A DNA stretch of 41,036 bases, from assembly GCA_934394815.1 (NCBI GenBank), contig CAKRRD010000027.1, forward strand, positions 1-41,036, written 5' to 3'. This DNA is from an uncultured Acetatifactor sp. (GTDB taxonomy: Bacteria; Bacillota; Clostridia; Lachnospirales; Lachnospiraceae). The notes under the pieces are model-generated. The model had not been told where the DNA came from. It ran no database searches and was given only the letters and a program-made list of their open reading frames with translations. Positions 26,752-36,041 of this stretch are shown here, one piece after another; the stretch's first letter is position 1; each line of letters opens with the position of its first letter. The position numbers and the translations under genes were made by a program.

Positions 26752-28446
26752 ATGAAGAGTTGGTTGCAGAAAAAATGGAATAAGGGAAAGATGCCTGCAG
26801 AATTAAAGCCTGCTTTTTTTCTGTCTCTGACTTTTTGTTTTATGCTTTTTATTTATGCGCCGCTGGAACTTTATGTAAATAACATAGAGGGCTTCTGGTA
26901 TGATGCCTTTGTATTGTTTCCGTTTATCATCAAGGATTTTTTCTTCTTTTTATTTATCAGCCTGGCTGGATTTGTTGTGGCTTATTTATTGGCTAAGGTG
27001 GTATATGAAATTGCCCTGTATGGTTATTTTGTATGTATGATCGCCTGCTATATCCAGGGAAACTATATGGTAAAGGGTCTGCCTCCTCTGGACGGTACGG
27101 ATATCAACTGGACATGGTATCGGCCGGAAATGATAAAGTCCACAATCATGTGGGCTGTGGTTGCGATTATCTGTCTTATTGGATTTCTTATTTTAAAATA
27201 TGATAAGGTGAAAAAAGCAGTTTCTTATATCAGTATTTTTATGGTTTTAATGCTGGCAGGTACGATTACGGTTCTTTCCATCAATGGTGATATTTTTACG
27301 AAGAAGCAGTATGAAAAGTTTAATAAATTAGATCAGTTTGAAATGTCTACGGATACGAATTTTGTTATTGTTATGCTGGATGCCATAGATGAAGAGTGTT
27401 TCTGGCAGGTATGGGAGCAGCATCCGGAATATGCGGAGGAAATGAGAGATTTTACTTTCTATAATAATGCAATGTCAGGGTATGCCTATACCGATCATTC
27501 CCTTCCCCTTATCATATCCGGCGAATGGTATGAAAATAAAGAGCCTTTTTCGGATTATCAGATCCGGATATTCAAGGATTCTCCCTTCTTCAATCGTCTG
27601 AGGGAACAGGGGTATACGTTAAGTTATTATGAGGATGAATACAAATTTGAAGTCGGTGTGATGGACGGAGCCTTTAACAATCTGGCTTATACACAGTCTT
27701 CTCTCTGGGATGCTCCTTTGTTCAATAAGCGTATTATTAAAATGGTAGGCATGAAATATGCACCCTACCTGTTAAAACCCAAGTGCTGGTTCAATGTGGA
27801 TATGCTGAATAATCAGGAGATGACACCGAAGGATGAGGCATTATTCTCCTGGAAAAATAAAGCTTTTTATGATGATGTAAAAGAAGATGATATCACTTAT
27901 GTGGATGGAAAGAGATTTAAGCTGATCCATCTGATGGGAGCCCATGTTCCTTTCTATTATGACAAGGATGTCAATGAAATTGATGATGCCAATTATTACA
28001 CATGTATTGAATCTTCTATGACCGTTACGATGGCTTATCTGGATAAATTGAGAGAAGCGGGAGTATATGACAATTCTGTCATTATTGTACTTTCGGATCA
28101 TGGATATAATATAGAAGGGGATGCCGTGGATACGCCCCAGCGCAATGAGAACGAAACCGGCAGACAGCATTCTGTTTTATTTGTAAAGGGCCTGAATGAG
28201 AGTCATGATTTTCAGGTATCCGGAGCACCAATCTCTTATGAGGATCTGGTAGGTGCCTATTATAAATTAATGGATGGTGCAGCATCCGATGATTGCTTTG
28301 CATATAAAGAAGGTGATCAGAGAGAGCGAAGATATCTTCTTTATAAATACCTTGGAGAAGACCACATGGTAGAATATGTTCAGACAGGATATGCAGGCGA
28401 TAAATCGACATTGGTTCCTACGGGAAGAGTGTTTGATGCCAATTAG
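26752..28446 (+). CDS. Membrane-bound sulfatase-fold protein (alkaline phosphatase superfamily)
   Basis: The protein has 564 residues. Four or five membrane segments lie between about 20 and 177. The following 380-residue domain, presumably extracellular, has the superfamily's metal-site pattern: an early Asp210 (VIVMLDAIDE), a likely nucleophile Thr247 in YTDHSLPLIISG, GAHVPF with His398, SDHGYN (Asp449-His450) and RQHSVLF (His473). Relatives with this plan transfer phosphoglycerol or phosphoethanolamine to surface polymers or lipids; the substrate here is not known. It is not a standard LtaS, being shorter and differing in the nucleophile motif. It breaks the common jag-mnmE linkage and has its own promoter; its sequence looks somewhat AT-richer than its flanks. 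Confidence 0.82.
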   Translation: MKSWLQKKWNKGKMPAELKPAFFLSLTFCFMLFIYAPLELYVNNIEGFWYDAFVLFPFIIKDFFFFLFISLAGFVVAYLLAKVVYEIALYGYFVCMIACYIQGNYMVKGLPPLDGTDINWTWYRPEMIKSTIMWAVVAIICLIGFLILKYDKVKKAVSYISIFMVLMLAGTITVLSINGDIFTKKQYEKFNKLDQFEMSTDTNFVIVMLDAIDEECFWQVWEQHPEYAEEMRDFTFYNNAMSGYAYTDHSLPLIISGEWYENKEPFSDYQIRIFKDSPFFNRLREQGYTLSYYEDEYKFEVGVMDGAFNNLAYTQSSLWDAPLFNKRIIKMVGMKYAPYLLKPKCWFNVDMLNNQEMTPKDEALFSWKNKAFYDDVKEDDITYVDGKRFKLIHLMGAHVPFYYDKDVNEIDDANYYTCIESSMTVTMAYLDKLREAGVYDNSVIIVLSDHGYNIEGDAVDTPQRNENETGRQHSVLFVKGLNESHDFQVSGAPISYEDLVGAYYKLMDGAASDDCFAYKEGDQRERRYLLYKYLGEDHMVEYVQTGYAGDKSTLVPTGRVFDAN

Positions 28447-28490
28447 AATGATTCAAAGTCTGTAGGTTATGGAAAGGCATAAGTAGTTGT

Positions 28491-29915
28491 ATGGAAAAAT
28501 ATGAAAATGAGACGATAGCTGCCATTGCTACGGCATTATCGGATTCCGGGATCGGAATTGTAAGAATCAGTGGTGACAATGCCATATATATAGTAGATAA
28601 TGTTTTTCGTTCCGCATCCGGGAAAAGAATCCTGACAAAAGTACAGAGTCATACGATCCATTATGGTTATATTGTAGATCAAAACGAAAATGTCATAGAT
28701 GAAGTTATGGCAGTTGTCATGAAAGCTCCAAAAAGCTATACCATGGAGGATACTGTGGAAATCAACTGCCATGGGGGTGTGCTGGTCATGCAGAAAGTAC
28801 TGGAAACAGTATTACAGGCCGGAGCCAGACTGGCAGAGCCGGGAGAATTCACCAAGAGAGCTTTTCTGAATGGCAGAATTGATCTGTCCCGTGCAGAAGC
28901 AGTCATTGATGTGATCCATTCTCAGAATGAATATGCTCTTTCTTCTTCAGTCAGTCAGTTAAAAGGACTGCTTTCTGATAAGATTCACAGCCTGCGGGAG
29001 GATATTTTATATCAGATTGCTTTTATTGAATCGGCATTGGATGATCCGGAACACATTAGTCTGGAAGGATATCCGGAGCAGTTGGCCGGGAAAGTCAATC
29101 GTTTTGAAAAAGAAATCCAAAAGCTGCTGGCAACAGCGGATAACGGAAGACTGATCAAGGAAGGAATTTCCACAGTGATTGTGGGTAAACCCAATGCGGG
29201 AAAATCTTCTCTGTTGAATATGCTGTTGGGAGAAGACAGAGCCATTGTTACGGAAATTGCCGGAACTACCAGGGATGCTCTGCATGAGACTATCAATCTG
29301 CATGGAATCAGTTTGAATATGATTGATACGGCCGGTATTCATGAAACACAGGATGTCGTGGAAAAAATAGGTGTGGAACGGGCCAAAAAATATGCTGTGG
29401 AGGCGGATCTGATTCTGTATGTGGTAGATGCTTCCGGAGATCTGGATGAGAATGACAGGGAAATCATATCTCTGCTGGAAGGAAAAAAGGCAATTATTTT
29501 GTTAAATAAATCGGATCTGGAAAATAGGATTACGGAGGATAGTCTGAAAGACAGTCTGACAGGAGTATTGGAACATACCGAAGAAATTCAGATTCTTCGT
29601 ACTTCTACCATTGATCCTTCTTCGGAAGATTCCGGAATGGAAGAGCTGGAAGAGATTATTCGAAAAATGTTCTTTGAAGGAAAATTAAAGCATAACAACG
29701 AATTGGTAGTAACTAATCTCAGACATAAAGAAGCTCTTCAGGATGCTTTGAACAGTTTGCAGTTGGTGGAGAGAAGTATTGAAGATGGTATGCCGGAAGA
29801 TTTTTATTCCATTGATCTGACCAGTGCCTATGCTTCTCTGGGAAAAATCATCGGAGAAGAAGTGGACGAAGATGTGGTCAATGAGATTTTCTCTAAATTT
29901 TGTATGGGTAAGTAA
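28491..29915 (+). CDS. mnmE: tRNA modification GTPase MnmE
   Basis: With MnmG this GTPase makes the cmnm5 modification at U34 of certain tRNAs. The 474 residues include the N-terminal folate-binding domain ([22 protein letters not shown]), a central helical domain, a G domain with G1 GKPNAGKS (232-239), G2 TTRD, G3 DTAG and G4 NKSD, and the C-terminal CMGK with the essential Cys. The mnmG gene follows after 20 bases. No defect is seen. Confidence 0.96.
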   Translation: MEKYENETIAAIATALSDSGIGIVRISGDNAIYIVDNVFRSASGKRILTKVQSHTIHYGYIVDQNENVIDEVMAVVMKAPKSYTMEDTVEINCHGGVLVMQKVLETVLQAGARLAEPGEFTKRAFLNGRIDLSRAEAVIDVIHSQNEYALSSSVSQLKGLLSDKIHSLREDILYQIAFIESALDDPEHISLEGYPEQLAGKVNRFEKEIQKLLATADNGRLIKEGISTVIVGKPNAGKSSLLNMLLGEDRAIVTEIAGTTRDALHETINLHGISLNMIDTAGIHETQDVVEKIGVERAKKYAVEADLILYVVDASGDLDENDREIISLLEGKKAIILLNKSDLENRITEDSLKDSLTGVLEHTEEIQILRTSTIDPSSEDSGMEELEEIIRKMFFEGKLKHNNELVVTNLRHKEALQDALNSLQLVERSIEDGMPEDFYSIDLTSAYASLGKIIGEEVDEDVVNEIFSKFCMGK

Positions 29916-29935
29916 CAACCAGAAGGAAAAATACT

Positions 29936-31831
29936 ATGGAACTAAAGAAGCAAGTAGATGTATGTGTAGTAGGTGCCGGTCATGCCGGATGCGAAGCAGC
30001 GCTGGCCTGTGCCAGACTGGGGCTGAAGACAGTGATCTTTACGGTAAGTGTAGACAGTATTGCTTTAATGCCCTGTAATCCTAATGTCGGTGGATCGTCC
30101 AAGGGACATCTGGTCAGAGAACTGGATGCTCTGGGCGGAGAGATGGGAAAAAATATCGACAAGACTTTTATTCAGTCGAAAATGCTGAACGTGTCCAAGG
30201 GACCGGCAGTACATTCCCTGCGGGCACAGGCGGATAAGGCGGAATATTCCAGAGCCATGCGCAAGGTACTGGAGAATCAGGAGAATCTTCTGATCAAACA
30301 GGCGGAAGTCTGTGAACTTCTCTGGGAGGAGACCGGAGATCAGAAAAAGAAAATTATCGGCCTCAAGACCTTTACCGGTGCTATCTATGAGTGCAAAGCG
30401 GTAGTGCTTTGTACAGGAACATATCTGCGGGCCAGATGCCTGTGCGGTGAATCCATTACCTATACAGGACCCAATGGATTACAGGCGGCCAATCATCTGA
30501 CAGATTCCCTGAAAGCCATGGGGATAGAGATGCGCCGTTTCAAGACGGGAACTCCCGCCAGAATGGATAAGCGCTCTCTTGATTTTTCCAGAATGGAAGA
30601 GCAGTTTGGAGATGATAGGATTGTTCCTTTCTCTTTTTCTACGAATCCGGAATCCATTCAGAAGGAACAGGCCTCCTGCTGGTTAACCTATACCAATGAG
30701 AATACCCATGAGATTATCCGGAATAACCTGGATCGTTCTCCTATTTATGCCGGTATTATCGAAGGTACCGGTCCCAGATATTGTCCTTCCATTGAGGATA
30801 AAGTCGTGAAATTTGCGGAAAAGGAAAGACATCAGGTGTTCATTGAGCCGGAAGGTCTGCACACGAATGAAATGTACGTTGGCGGCATGTCGTCTTCTCT
30901 TCCGGAAGATGTACAGTTAGCTATGTATCGTACCGTTCCCGGACTGGAACATTGTGAAATCGTAAGAAATGCTTATGCTATTGAATATGACTGTATCAAT
31001 GCAAAACAACTGAATCCTTCTCTGGAGTTCAAGAATATCAGTGGTCTGTTCAGCGGCGGACAGTTTAATGGAAGCAGTGGATATGAAGAAGCTGCTTCTC
31101 AGGGATTGATTGCCGGTATTAATGCAGCAATGTCTGTACTGCATAGGGAACCTTTGATTCTGGATCGTTCTGAAAGTTATATCGGTGTTCTGATTGACGA
31201 TCTGGTGACCAAGGATAACAGAGAACCTTATCGTATGATGACCTCCAGAGCGGAGTATCGTCTGTTGCTCCGACAGGATAATGCGGATCTGCGTCTCCGT
31301 AAGAAGGGGTATGAGATTGGATTGATTTCACAGCAGGAATATGATGCTCTGGTGGAGAAAGAAGAACTGATTGACGGAGAGATTCAGAGATTGAAGAATA
31401 CTTCCGTAGGTGCCAATAAGGAAATCCAGCATTTTCTGGAAGCAAGCGGCAGTTCTACTCTGAAAACTGCGGCTACTCTGGCAGAACTGATCTGCAGACC
31501 GGAACTGGGATATGCGGCACTGGCACCCATTGATAAGGAGAGACAGCCTCTGCCGCCCTCTGTTGTGGAACAGGTGGAAATTGAAATTAAATATGAAGGG
31601 TATATTATCAGACAGAAGCGACAGGTAGAACAGTATCGTAAAATGGAGAAAAAACTGATTCCGGAGTCTCTGGATTATGATGAAGTTCCTTCCCTTCGCC
31701 TGGAAGCGCGACAGAAGCTGAAGGAATTCCGTCCTATTTCGGTAGGACAGGCTTCCCGGATCTCCGGTGTGTCACCGGCGGATATCTCTGTGCTGCTGGT
31801 ATATCTGGAACATTATAAATCGACGAAATAA
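29936..31831 (+). CDS. mnmG: tRNA U34 modification enzyme MnmG (GidA)
   Basis: The FAD-dependent partner of MnmE has 631 residues. The FAD-binding motif is [19 protein letters not shown] near residue 11, followed by [18 protein letters not shown]. The middle contains [17 protein letters not shown], and [17 protein letters not shown]. The C-terminal domain ends with [18 protein letters not shown]. It is in the conserved run mnmE-mnmG-rsmG. Confidence 0.97.
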   Translation: MELKKQVDVCVVGAGHAGCEAALACARLGLKTVIFTVSVDSIALMPCNPNVGGSSKGHLVRELDALGGEMGKNIDKTFIQSKMLNVSKGPAVHSLRAQADKAEYSRAMRKVLENQENLLIKQAEVCELLWEETGDQKKKIIGLKTFTGAIYECKAVVLCTGTYLRARCLCGESITYTGPNGLQAANHLTDSLKAMGIEMRRFKTGTPARMDKRSLDFSRMEEQFGDDRIVPFSFSTNPESIQKEQASCWLTYTNENTHEIIRNNLDRSPIYAGIIEGTGPRYCPSIEDKVVKFAEKERHQVFIEPEGLHTNEMYVGGMSSSLPEDVQLAMYRTVPGLEHCEIVRNAYAIEYDCINAKQLNPSLEFKNISGLFSGGQFNGSSGYEEAASQGLIAGINAAMSVLHREPLILDRSESYIGVLIDDLVTKDNREPYRMMTSRAEYRLLLRQDNADLRLRKKGYEIGLISQQEYDALVEKEELIDGEIQRLKNTSVGANKEIQHFLEASGSSTLKTAATLAELICRPELGYAALAPIDKERQPLPPSVVEQVEIEIKYEGYIIRQKRQVEQYRKMEKKLIPESLDYDEVPSLRLEARQKLKEFRPISVGQASRISGVSPADISVLLVYLEHYKSTK

Positions 31832-31847
31832 TTCCACGGAGGAATAC

Positions 31848-32573
31848 ATGGCAGACTATAATACAGAACAATTTGAAAAAGATTGTAAAGCATTGGGTGT
31901 GACCTTAAATAACGAGCAGATCCGGCAATTTCTGAAATATTATGAAATGCTGGTGGAATGGAATGGGGTTATGAACCTCACGGCAATTACGGAATATGAT
32001 GAAGTCATGAAGAAACATTTCGTGGACAGCATATCCTTATGTAAGGCTTACGATGTCACACAGAAGAAAACGGTAATTGACGTGGGAACCGGTGCCGGAT
32101 TTCCCGGACTTGCCCTGAAAATTGCTTTTCCGAATTTACAGGTGACTTTGCTGGATTCCCTGAATAAGAGAATTAATTTTTTGAATGAAGTGATTGCAAC
32201 GCTGGGACTTACCGATGTGGAAACGATTCATGGACGTGCAGAGGATTATGCCAAACCGGGAAAATGCAGAGAAAAGTATGATCTCTGTGTTTCCAGAGCG
32301 GTTGCTAACCTTTCGACATTATCGGAGTATTGCCTTCCTTTCGTAAAAGTGGGAGGAAAGTTTATCTCTTATAAATCGGAGAAAATTGTGGAGGAAATGA
32401 ATGCAGCACAGCATGCGGTAAAAATTCTTGGTGGAAAAATGGATGGACAGGTGGAATTTACACTTCCGGATTCTAATATTTACCGTAATCTCTTTGTTAT
32501 TGAAAAAGAGAAAACAACTCCTGCTAAGTATCCCAGAAAAGCAGGCTTGCCTTCCAAGGAGCCTTTGATATAA
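31848..32573 (+). CDS. rsmG: 16S rRNA m7G527 methyltransferase RsmG
   Basis: The 241-residue SAM-dependent enzyme methylates G527 of 16S rRNA. It shows NLTAIT near the N-terminus, the SAM loop DVGTGAGFPGLALKI, LLDSLNKRINFL and CVSRAVANL. The ATG at 31848 follows GGAGG by seven bases; an upstream frame from 31767 would overlap mnmG and is rejected. Family length is normal. Confidence 0.96.
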   Translation: MADYNTEQFEKDCKALGVTLNNEQIRQFLKYYEMLVEWNGVMNLTAITEYDEVMKKHFVDSISLCKAYDVTQKKTVIDVGTGAGFPGLALKIAFPNLQVTLLDSLNKRINFLNEVIATLGLTDVETIHGRAEDYAKPGKCREKYDLCVSRAVANLSTLSEYCLPFVKVGGKFISYKSEKIVEEMNAAQHAVKILGGKMDGQVEFTLPDSNIYRNLFVIEKEKTTPAKYPRKAGLPSKEPLI

Positions 32574-32623
32574 AATAGTATGTAAAATTGTTGTTAAAAT
32601 TTTTTGCTTCCGAGAAGAAACGT

Positions 32624-32652
32624 TTTACATGAAAACAAAATTCCTTTAAAAT
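32624..32652 (+). promoter_or_regulatory. Promoter of the cytoplasmic two-component pair
   Basis: -35 TTTACA (32624-32629), a 17-base spacer and -10 TAAAAT (32647-32652); TATAGT just after is an alternative -10. The palindrome at 32676 falls shortly after the expected start of transcription. Confidence 0.6.
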
Positions 32653-32675
32653 ATAGTTATGGAATATCTACAAAC

Positions 32676-32689
32676 AGAACATATGTTCT
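32676..32689. promoter_or_regulatory. LexA-like (SOS box) palindrome
   Basis: AGAACATATGTTCT is a perfect 14-base palindrome. Its core GAACATATGTTC fits the Gram-positive LexA (DinR) consensus of GAAC, four bases and GTTC. Its place between promoter and ribosome binding site suits a repressor roadblock. LexA binding is an inference. Confidence 0.55.
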
Positions 32690-32701
32690 ACGAGGTGCTA
32701 T

Positions 32702-33403
32702 ATGAACATAGCTAAATACAATCAACCGGACGACTGGACCTTTGATACGGAAAATGGCAGGAAGATGATTGAGATGCTGGAGACGGAACGTAAGAGAATT
32801 GTTTCCGAACTTCATGATACCTCCCTACAGAATATTGCCCATTTTGTCCACAAGATAGAATTGGCATCTTTATATATCGATAAGGATCCGGATCGGGCCA
32901 AGATGGAATTAAGTGTGGTAAGTAAAGGATTACATAATGTAATTGAAGATATTCGAAGCACTATTTTCAATTTACGTCCCATGACATTTGAAGATCTGGG
33001 GTTGAAGGCCTCTTTTGAAAGATTGCTGGATTTTCTGAATGTAGAGAAAGAATATTCCATGGATATTGATATCGATGATATTTCATGTGAAACAGATGAC
33101 TATTTCTGTGTCACACTTTACCGGATCGTACAGGAATGTCTTTTGAATATTAAAAAGCATTCGGGAGCTTCCAAAGTGCTCTTTCATTGTAAAAGGGATC
33201 ATGATAAATATATGATTCTTATACAGGATAATGGTAAGGGATTTACCATGGAAAAAGCAGAGGATAAGGCCAATAAACATTTTGGTCTGGCATTGATCCA
33301 TGAGGGTGTGGGATTGTTGGATGGTACGATTCATATCAGTTCCGTTGTTGGAAAAGGTACTACTATAGAAATAGAGATTCCAACAGATTCTTACAAAAGT
33401 TAA
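32702..33403 (+). CDS. Cytoplasmic NarL/DegS-type sensor kinase
   Basis: The 233-residue kinase has no membrane segment. A short N-terminus leads to the HisKA_3 dimerisation helix with phosphoacceptor His38 in ERKRIVSELHDTSLQNI, as in DegS and NarX. The ATPase part shows the N box VQECLLNIKKHSGAS, QDNGKGF and the GVGLLDGTI region. The signal must be internal or come through a partner protein. GAGGTG precedes the ATG. The matching LuxR-type regulator starts 29 bases downstream. Confidence 0.9.
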   Translation: MNIAKYNQPDDWTFDTENGRKMIEMLETERKRIVSELHDTSLQNIAHFVHKIELASLYIDKDPDRAKMELSVVSKGLHNVIEDIRSTIFNLRPMTFEDLGLKASFERLLDFLNVEKEYSMDIDIDDISCETDDYFCVTLYRIVQECLLNIKKHSGASKVLFHCKRDHDKYMILIQDNGKGFTMEKAEDKANKHFGLALIHEGVGLLDGTIHISSVVGKGTTIEIEIPTDSYKS

Positions 33404-33432
33404 GTAGAAATAAGTGAGGTCATACATAATAT

Positions 33433-34077
33433 ATGAGTATTAAAGTAATGTTGGCAGATGATCATGTTCTTATGCGAGAAGGAATTCGTCAGTTATTGGA
33501 GTTTGACGGAATCATTTCTGTAATTGCAGAGGCTAATAATGGTGTGGAATGCATGGAGCAGTTATTGAAGGTTCATCCTGATATATTGCTTTTGGATATT
33601 AACATGCCTGTTATGAATGGAATAGAAGTACTTCAGGAAATCAAAAAGAAAAAAATTCCTGTCAAAGTGCTGGTTCTTACCGTACATAATGAAGTGGAAT
33701 ACCTTCTGAAAGCAGTGGACATCGGTGTAGACGGATATATTATGAAAGATGCGGAGTCCGCAGAACTGAAGAATGCTATTAATTGTATTATGAGTGGAGA
33801 TACTTATATTCAGCCCAGTCTCGTTCCGGCATTGAACAGCCGACTGGTATCCAGAGATGTGGACAAGGAGAAAATTAATAGTCTCACTAAGAGAGAGTTG
33901 GAAGTTCTGATTGAAGTGGCAAATGGAATGTTCAATAAGGAGATCGCAACCTCTCTGAATATCAGTGAGAGAACTGTAAAAAATCATATCTCTAATATTT
34001 TTAAGAAGATAGATGTATCAGATCGAACACAGGCAGCTGTGTTTGCTATTAAGAATAATCTTATTAAATTGTATTAG
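33433..34077 (+). CDS. NarL/LuxR-type response regulator
   Basis: The 214-residue regulator has a receiver domain with Asp9-Asp10, phosphoacceptor Asp55 (ILLLDINMPVMNG), and Lys in YIMKDAES. The C-terminal LuxR-type helix-turn-helix includes LTKRELEVLIEVANGMFNKEIATSL and ERTVKNHISNIFKKI. It is the evident partner of the kinase just upstream. Its stop codon overlaps by 3 bases the end of the convergent YbaK-family gene. Confidence 0.93.
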   Translation: MSIKVMLADDHVLMREGIRQLLEFDGIISVIAEANNGVECMEQLLKVHPDILLLDINMPVMNGIEVLQEIKKKKIPVKVLVLTVHNEVEYLLKAVDIGVDGYIMKDAESAELKNAINCIMSGDTYIQPSLVPALNSRLVSRDVDKEKINSLTKRELEVLIEVANGMFNKEIATSLNISERTVKNHISNIFKKIDVSDRTQAAVFAIKNNLIKLY

Positions 34078-34556
34078 TTAGCAGATTCCTGCCAACCCTT
34101 ACACACATCTACCCACTGTAGGAAGTTTGAATATTTCTCTAATTCGGGGATCGTCAATTCAATGGCACTGTTCGAACTTCCTGCGGCTGGAAATATTGTT
34201 TCAAATCTTTTTAACGACTCATCCAAATATACTTTTACATTTTCGTTTACTGCAAAAGGACATACACCACCAATGGCATGTCCAATGATTGTTTCAACTT
34301 CCTCCCCCGGTATCATTTTAGCTTTTGTTCCAAAGAAGTGTTTGTACTTTGCATTATCTATTTTTGTATCACCGGCTGTGACAATCAGTATCGGTTGTTC
34401 TCCAACCAGAAAGGACATGGTCTTGGCAATTCGTTTTCCTTCACAGTGAAGAACTTCAGCAGCCAGTTCTACAGTAGCACTGGAAACATTAAATTCCAAA
34501 ATATTGTCTTCCATATGAAATGATTTAAAATATTCTCGTACTTTATCAATAGCCAT
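34074..34556 (-). CDS. YbaK/EbsC-family aminoacyl-tRNA deacylase
   Basis: The 160-residue protein has the YbaK/ProX fold pattern: AKTMSFLVGEQPILIVTAGD, KIDNAKYKHFFGTKAKMI, the conserved GHAIGGVCPFAV and KVYLDESLKRF, and AGSSNSAIELTIPEL. Members clear mischarged tRNA such as Cys- or Ala-tRNAPro; the specificity here is not determinable. It is the only minus-strand gene right of the origin in this window, so it faces the fork. GAGGTG precedes the start. Confidence 0.9.
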   Translation of the reverse strand: MAIDKVREYFKSFHMEDNILEFNVSSATVELAAEVLHCEGKRIAKTMSFLVGEQPILIVTAGDTKIDNAKYKHFFGTKAKMIPGEEVETIIGHAIGGVCPFAVNENVKVYLDESLKRFETIFPAAGSSNSAIELTIPELEKYSNFLQWVDVCKGWQESAN

Positions 34557-34592
34557 TTTTTACACCTCGTTATCAATGATTTAAACAGTTTC

Positions 34593-34621
34593 ATCCTAAC
34601 ATAGATAAAAGAGCAAAACAA
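34593..34621 (-). promoter_or_regulatory. Possible promoter of the YbaK-family gene
   Basis: On the minus strand: -35 TTGTTT (34616-34621), a 17-base spacer and -10 TAGGAT (34593-34598). The match is moderate. Confidence 0.45.
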
Positions 34622-34671
34622 GTTACATAGATATCTTTTTAAAAAAAGTCTTTACTAGATATAGGGTAATT

Positions 34672-34703
34672 CCATACAATGTTTCACGTGAAACATTGTA
34701 TGG
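34672..34703. promoter_or_regulatory. parS: parS site 1
   Basis: The 16-base parS consensus TGTTTCACGTGAAACA is perfect at 34680-34695 and sits within a longer, fully perfect 32-base palindrome. It is the loading site for ParB, whose gene lies 1.3 kb downstream. The 400-base gap around it (34557-34968) holds no gene. Confidence 0.97.
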
Positions 34704-34724
34704 ATAGAAAAGAAAATAATACTA

Positions 34725-34749
34725 GATAATGTTTCACGTGAAACATTAT
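34725..34749. promoter_or_regulatory. parS: parS site 2
   Basis: A second perfect TGTTTCACGTGAAACA (34730-34745) lies exactly 50 bases from the first, in a roughly 24-base palindrome. Two half sites, GTGAAACA, follow at 34775-34782 and 34798-34805. Confidence 0.97.
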
Positions 34750-34902
34750 AACCCAAGATGTAGTGGGTAAAAATGTGAAACATTTTGCAAAAATCCTGTG
34801 AAACATGATATTTACAGAAAAAATGAGAATACAACGCTACTATATATAGTGTTCATCTTAATAAATGTATATAAAGTATCAACTTTTTGTAGCATTTTTA
34901 CC

Positions 34903-34931
34903 TTGTAACATGGAAATGCTCATGCTATTAT
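34903..34931 (+). promoter_or_regulatory. Promoter of the parAB gene cluster
   Basis: -35 TTGTAA (34903-34908), a 17-base spacer and -10 TATTAT (34926-34931) with an upstream TGC that makes an extended -10. It precedes the small FakA-like gene and probably drives parA and parB too. A short palindrome ACTATATATAGT lies at 34839-34850. Confidence 0.65.
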
Positions 34932-34968
34932 TATAGAGTGGTTTGTATCACAGAATGGAGGACTTCAA

Positions 34969-35220
34969 ATGTTAGAATTCAAATATGATACACAGTTATT
35001 AATTGAAGGAACAGATTTGGATGAAGATGAAATCAACGACTACATCACAGAACATTTTAAAGGAGACTGCCTGTTAGCAGTAGGAGATGAAGAACTGATT
35101 AAAATTCATTTTCATACTAATGAGCCTTGGAAGGTTCTGGAGTATTGTGCTTCTCTTGGAGAAATCTATGATATTGTTGTAGAGGATATGGACAGACAGT
35201 CCAGAGGTTTGCACGGCTAA
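34969..35220 (+). CDS. Stand-alone FakA C-terminal-like domain protein
   Basis: The 83-residue protein resembles the last part of FakA/YloV (the fatty-acid kinase once called a dihydroxyacetone-kinase relative): LLIEGTDLDEDEINDYI, CLLAVGDEELIKIHFHTNEPWKVLEY and a closing DMDRQS. In FakA this part helps contact the lipid-binding FakB protein. Here it is complete in itself, with a good start and no kinase domain. It precedes parA by 32 bases and is probably cotranscribed. Its role is unknown; it might contact a DegV/FakB-type protein (inference). Confidence 0.8.
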   Translation: MLEFKYDTQLLIEGTDLDEDEINDYITEHFKGDCLLAVGDEELIKIHFHTNEPWKVLEYCASLGEIYDIVVEDMDRQSRGLHG

Positions 35221-35252
35221 ATCAATAAGAAGGACATGGTGAAAAAATAAGT

Positions 35253-36014
35253 ATGGGTAGAATTATTGCAATAGCAAACCAGAAGGGTGGCGTAGGTAAG
35301 ACAACTACGTCCATTAATTTGTCTGCATCTCTGGCTGCAAAAGGAAAAAAGGTATTAGTAATTGACACGGACCCGCAGGGAAATACCACCAGCGGATTTG
35401 GTATTGAAAAAAATGAATTGGAAAGCACCATTTATGAATTGATTTTGGGAGAGTGTTCCATCAGAGATTGCATTATCTCGGATGTTATTAAGAATGTATC
35501 TGTAGTTCCTTCTAATGTAAATCTGGCAGCGGCCGAAATCGAATTGATTGGTGTCGACAGGAAGGAATTCATATTAAAGAATGAAGTGGATTATGTTAAA
35601 GAGGATTATGATTTCATTATTATAGATTGTCCTCCTTCCTTAAATATGTTGACCATTAATTCTATGACGACGGCAGACAGTGTACTGGTTCCCATTCAGT
35701 GTGAGTATTATGCGCTGGAAGGATTGAGCCAGTTGATCCATACCATCAATCTGGTAAAAGAAAGATTGAACCCGAATCTCAATATTGATGGTGTTGTTTT
35801 CACTATGTATGATTCCCGTACGAATCTGTCAATGCAGGTGGTAGAAAATGTTAAACAAAATTTGAATCAAAAGGTGTATAATACATTGATTCCCAGAAAT
35901 ATCAGATTGGCAGAAGCACCCAGTTATGGTATGCCTATTAATATGTACGATCCTAGGTCTGCAGGTGCAGAAGCATATATGCAGTTGGCAGAAGAAGTTA
36001 TAAAGAATAAATAA
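35253..36014 (+). CDS. parA: Chromosome-partitioning ATPase ParA (Soj)
   Basis: The 253-residue protein has the deviant Walker A KGGVGKTT (11-18), DTDPQGN, and IIDCPPSL. There is no N-terminal helix-turn-helix, so it is the small chromosomal Soj type that binds DNA nonspecifically as an ATP dimer and works with ParB and DnaA. parB follows after 27 bases. Confidence 0.96.
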   Translation: MGRIIAIANQKGGVGKTTTSINLSASLAAKGKKVLVIDTDPQGNTTSGFGIEKNELESTIYELILGECSIRDCIISDVIKNVSVVPSNVNLAAAEIELIGVDRKEFILKNEVDYVKEDYDFIIIDCPPSLNMLTINSMTTADSVLVPIQCEYYALEGLSQLIHTINLVKERLNPNLNIDGVVFTMYDSRTNLSMQVVENVKQNLNQKVYNTLIPRNIRLAEAPSYGMPINMYDPRSAGAEAYMQLAEEVIKNK

Positions 36015-36041
36015 AAGAGAAGAGTATAGGAGAAGAACGGT

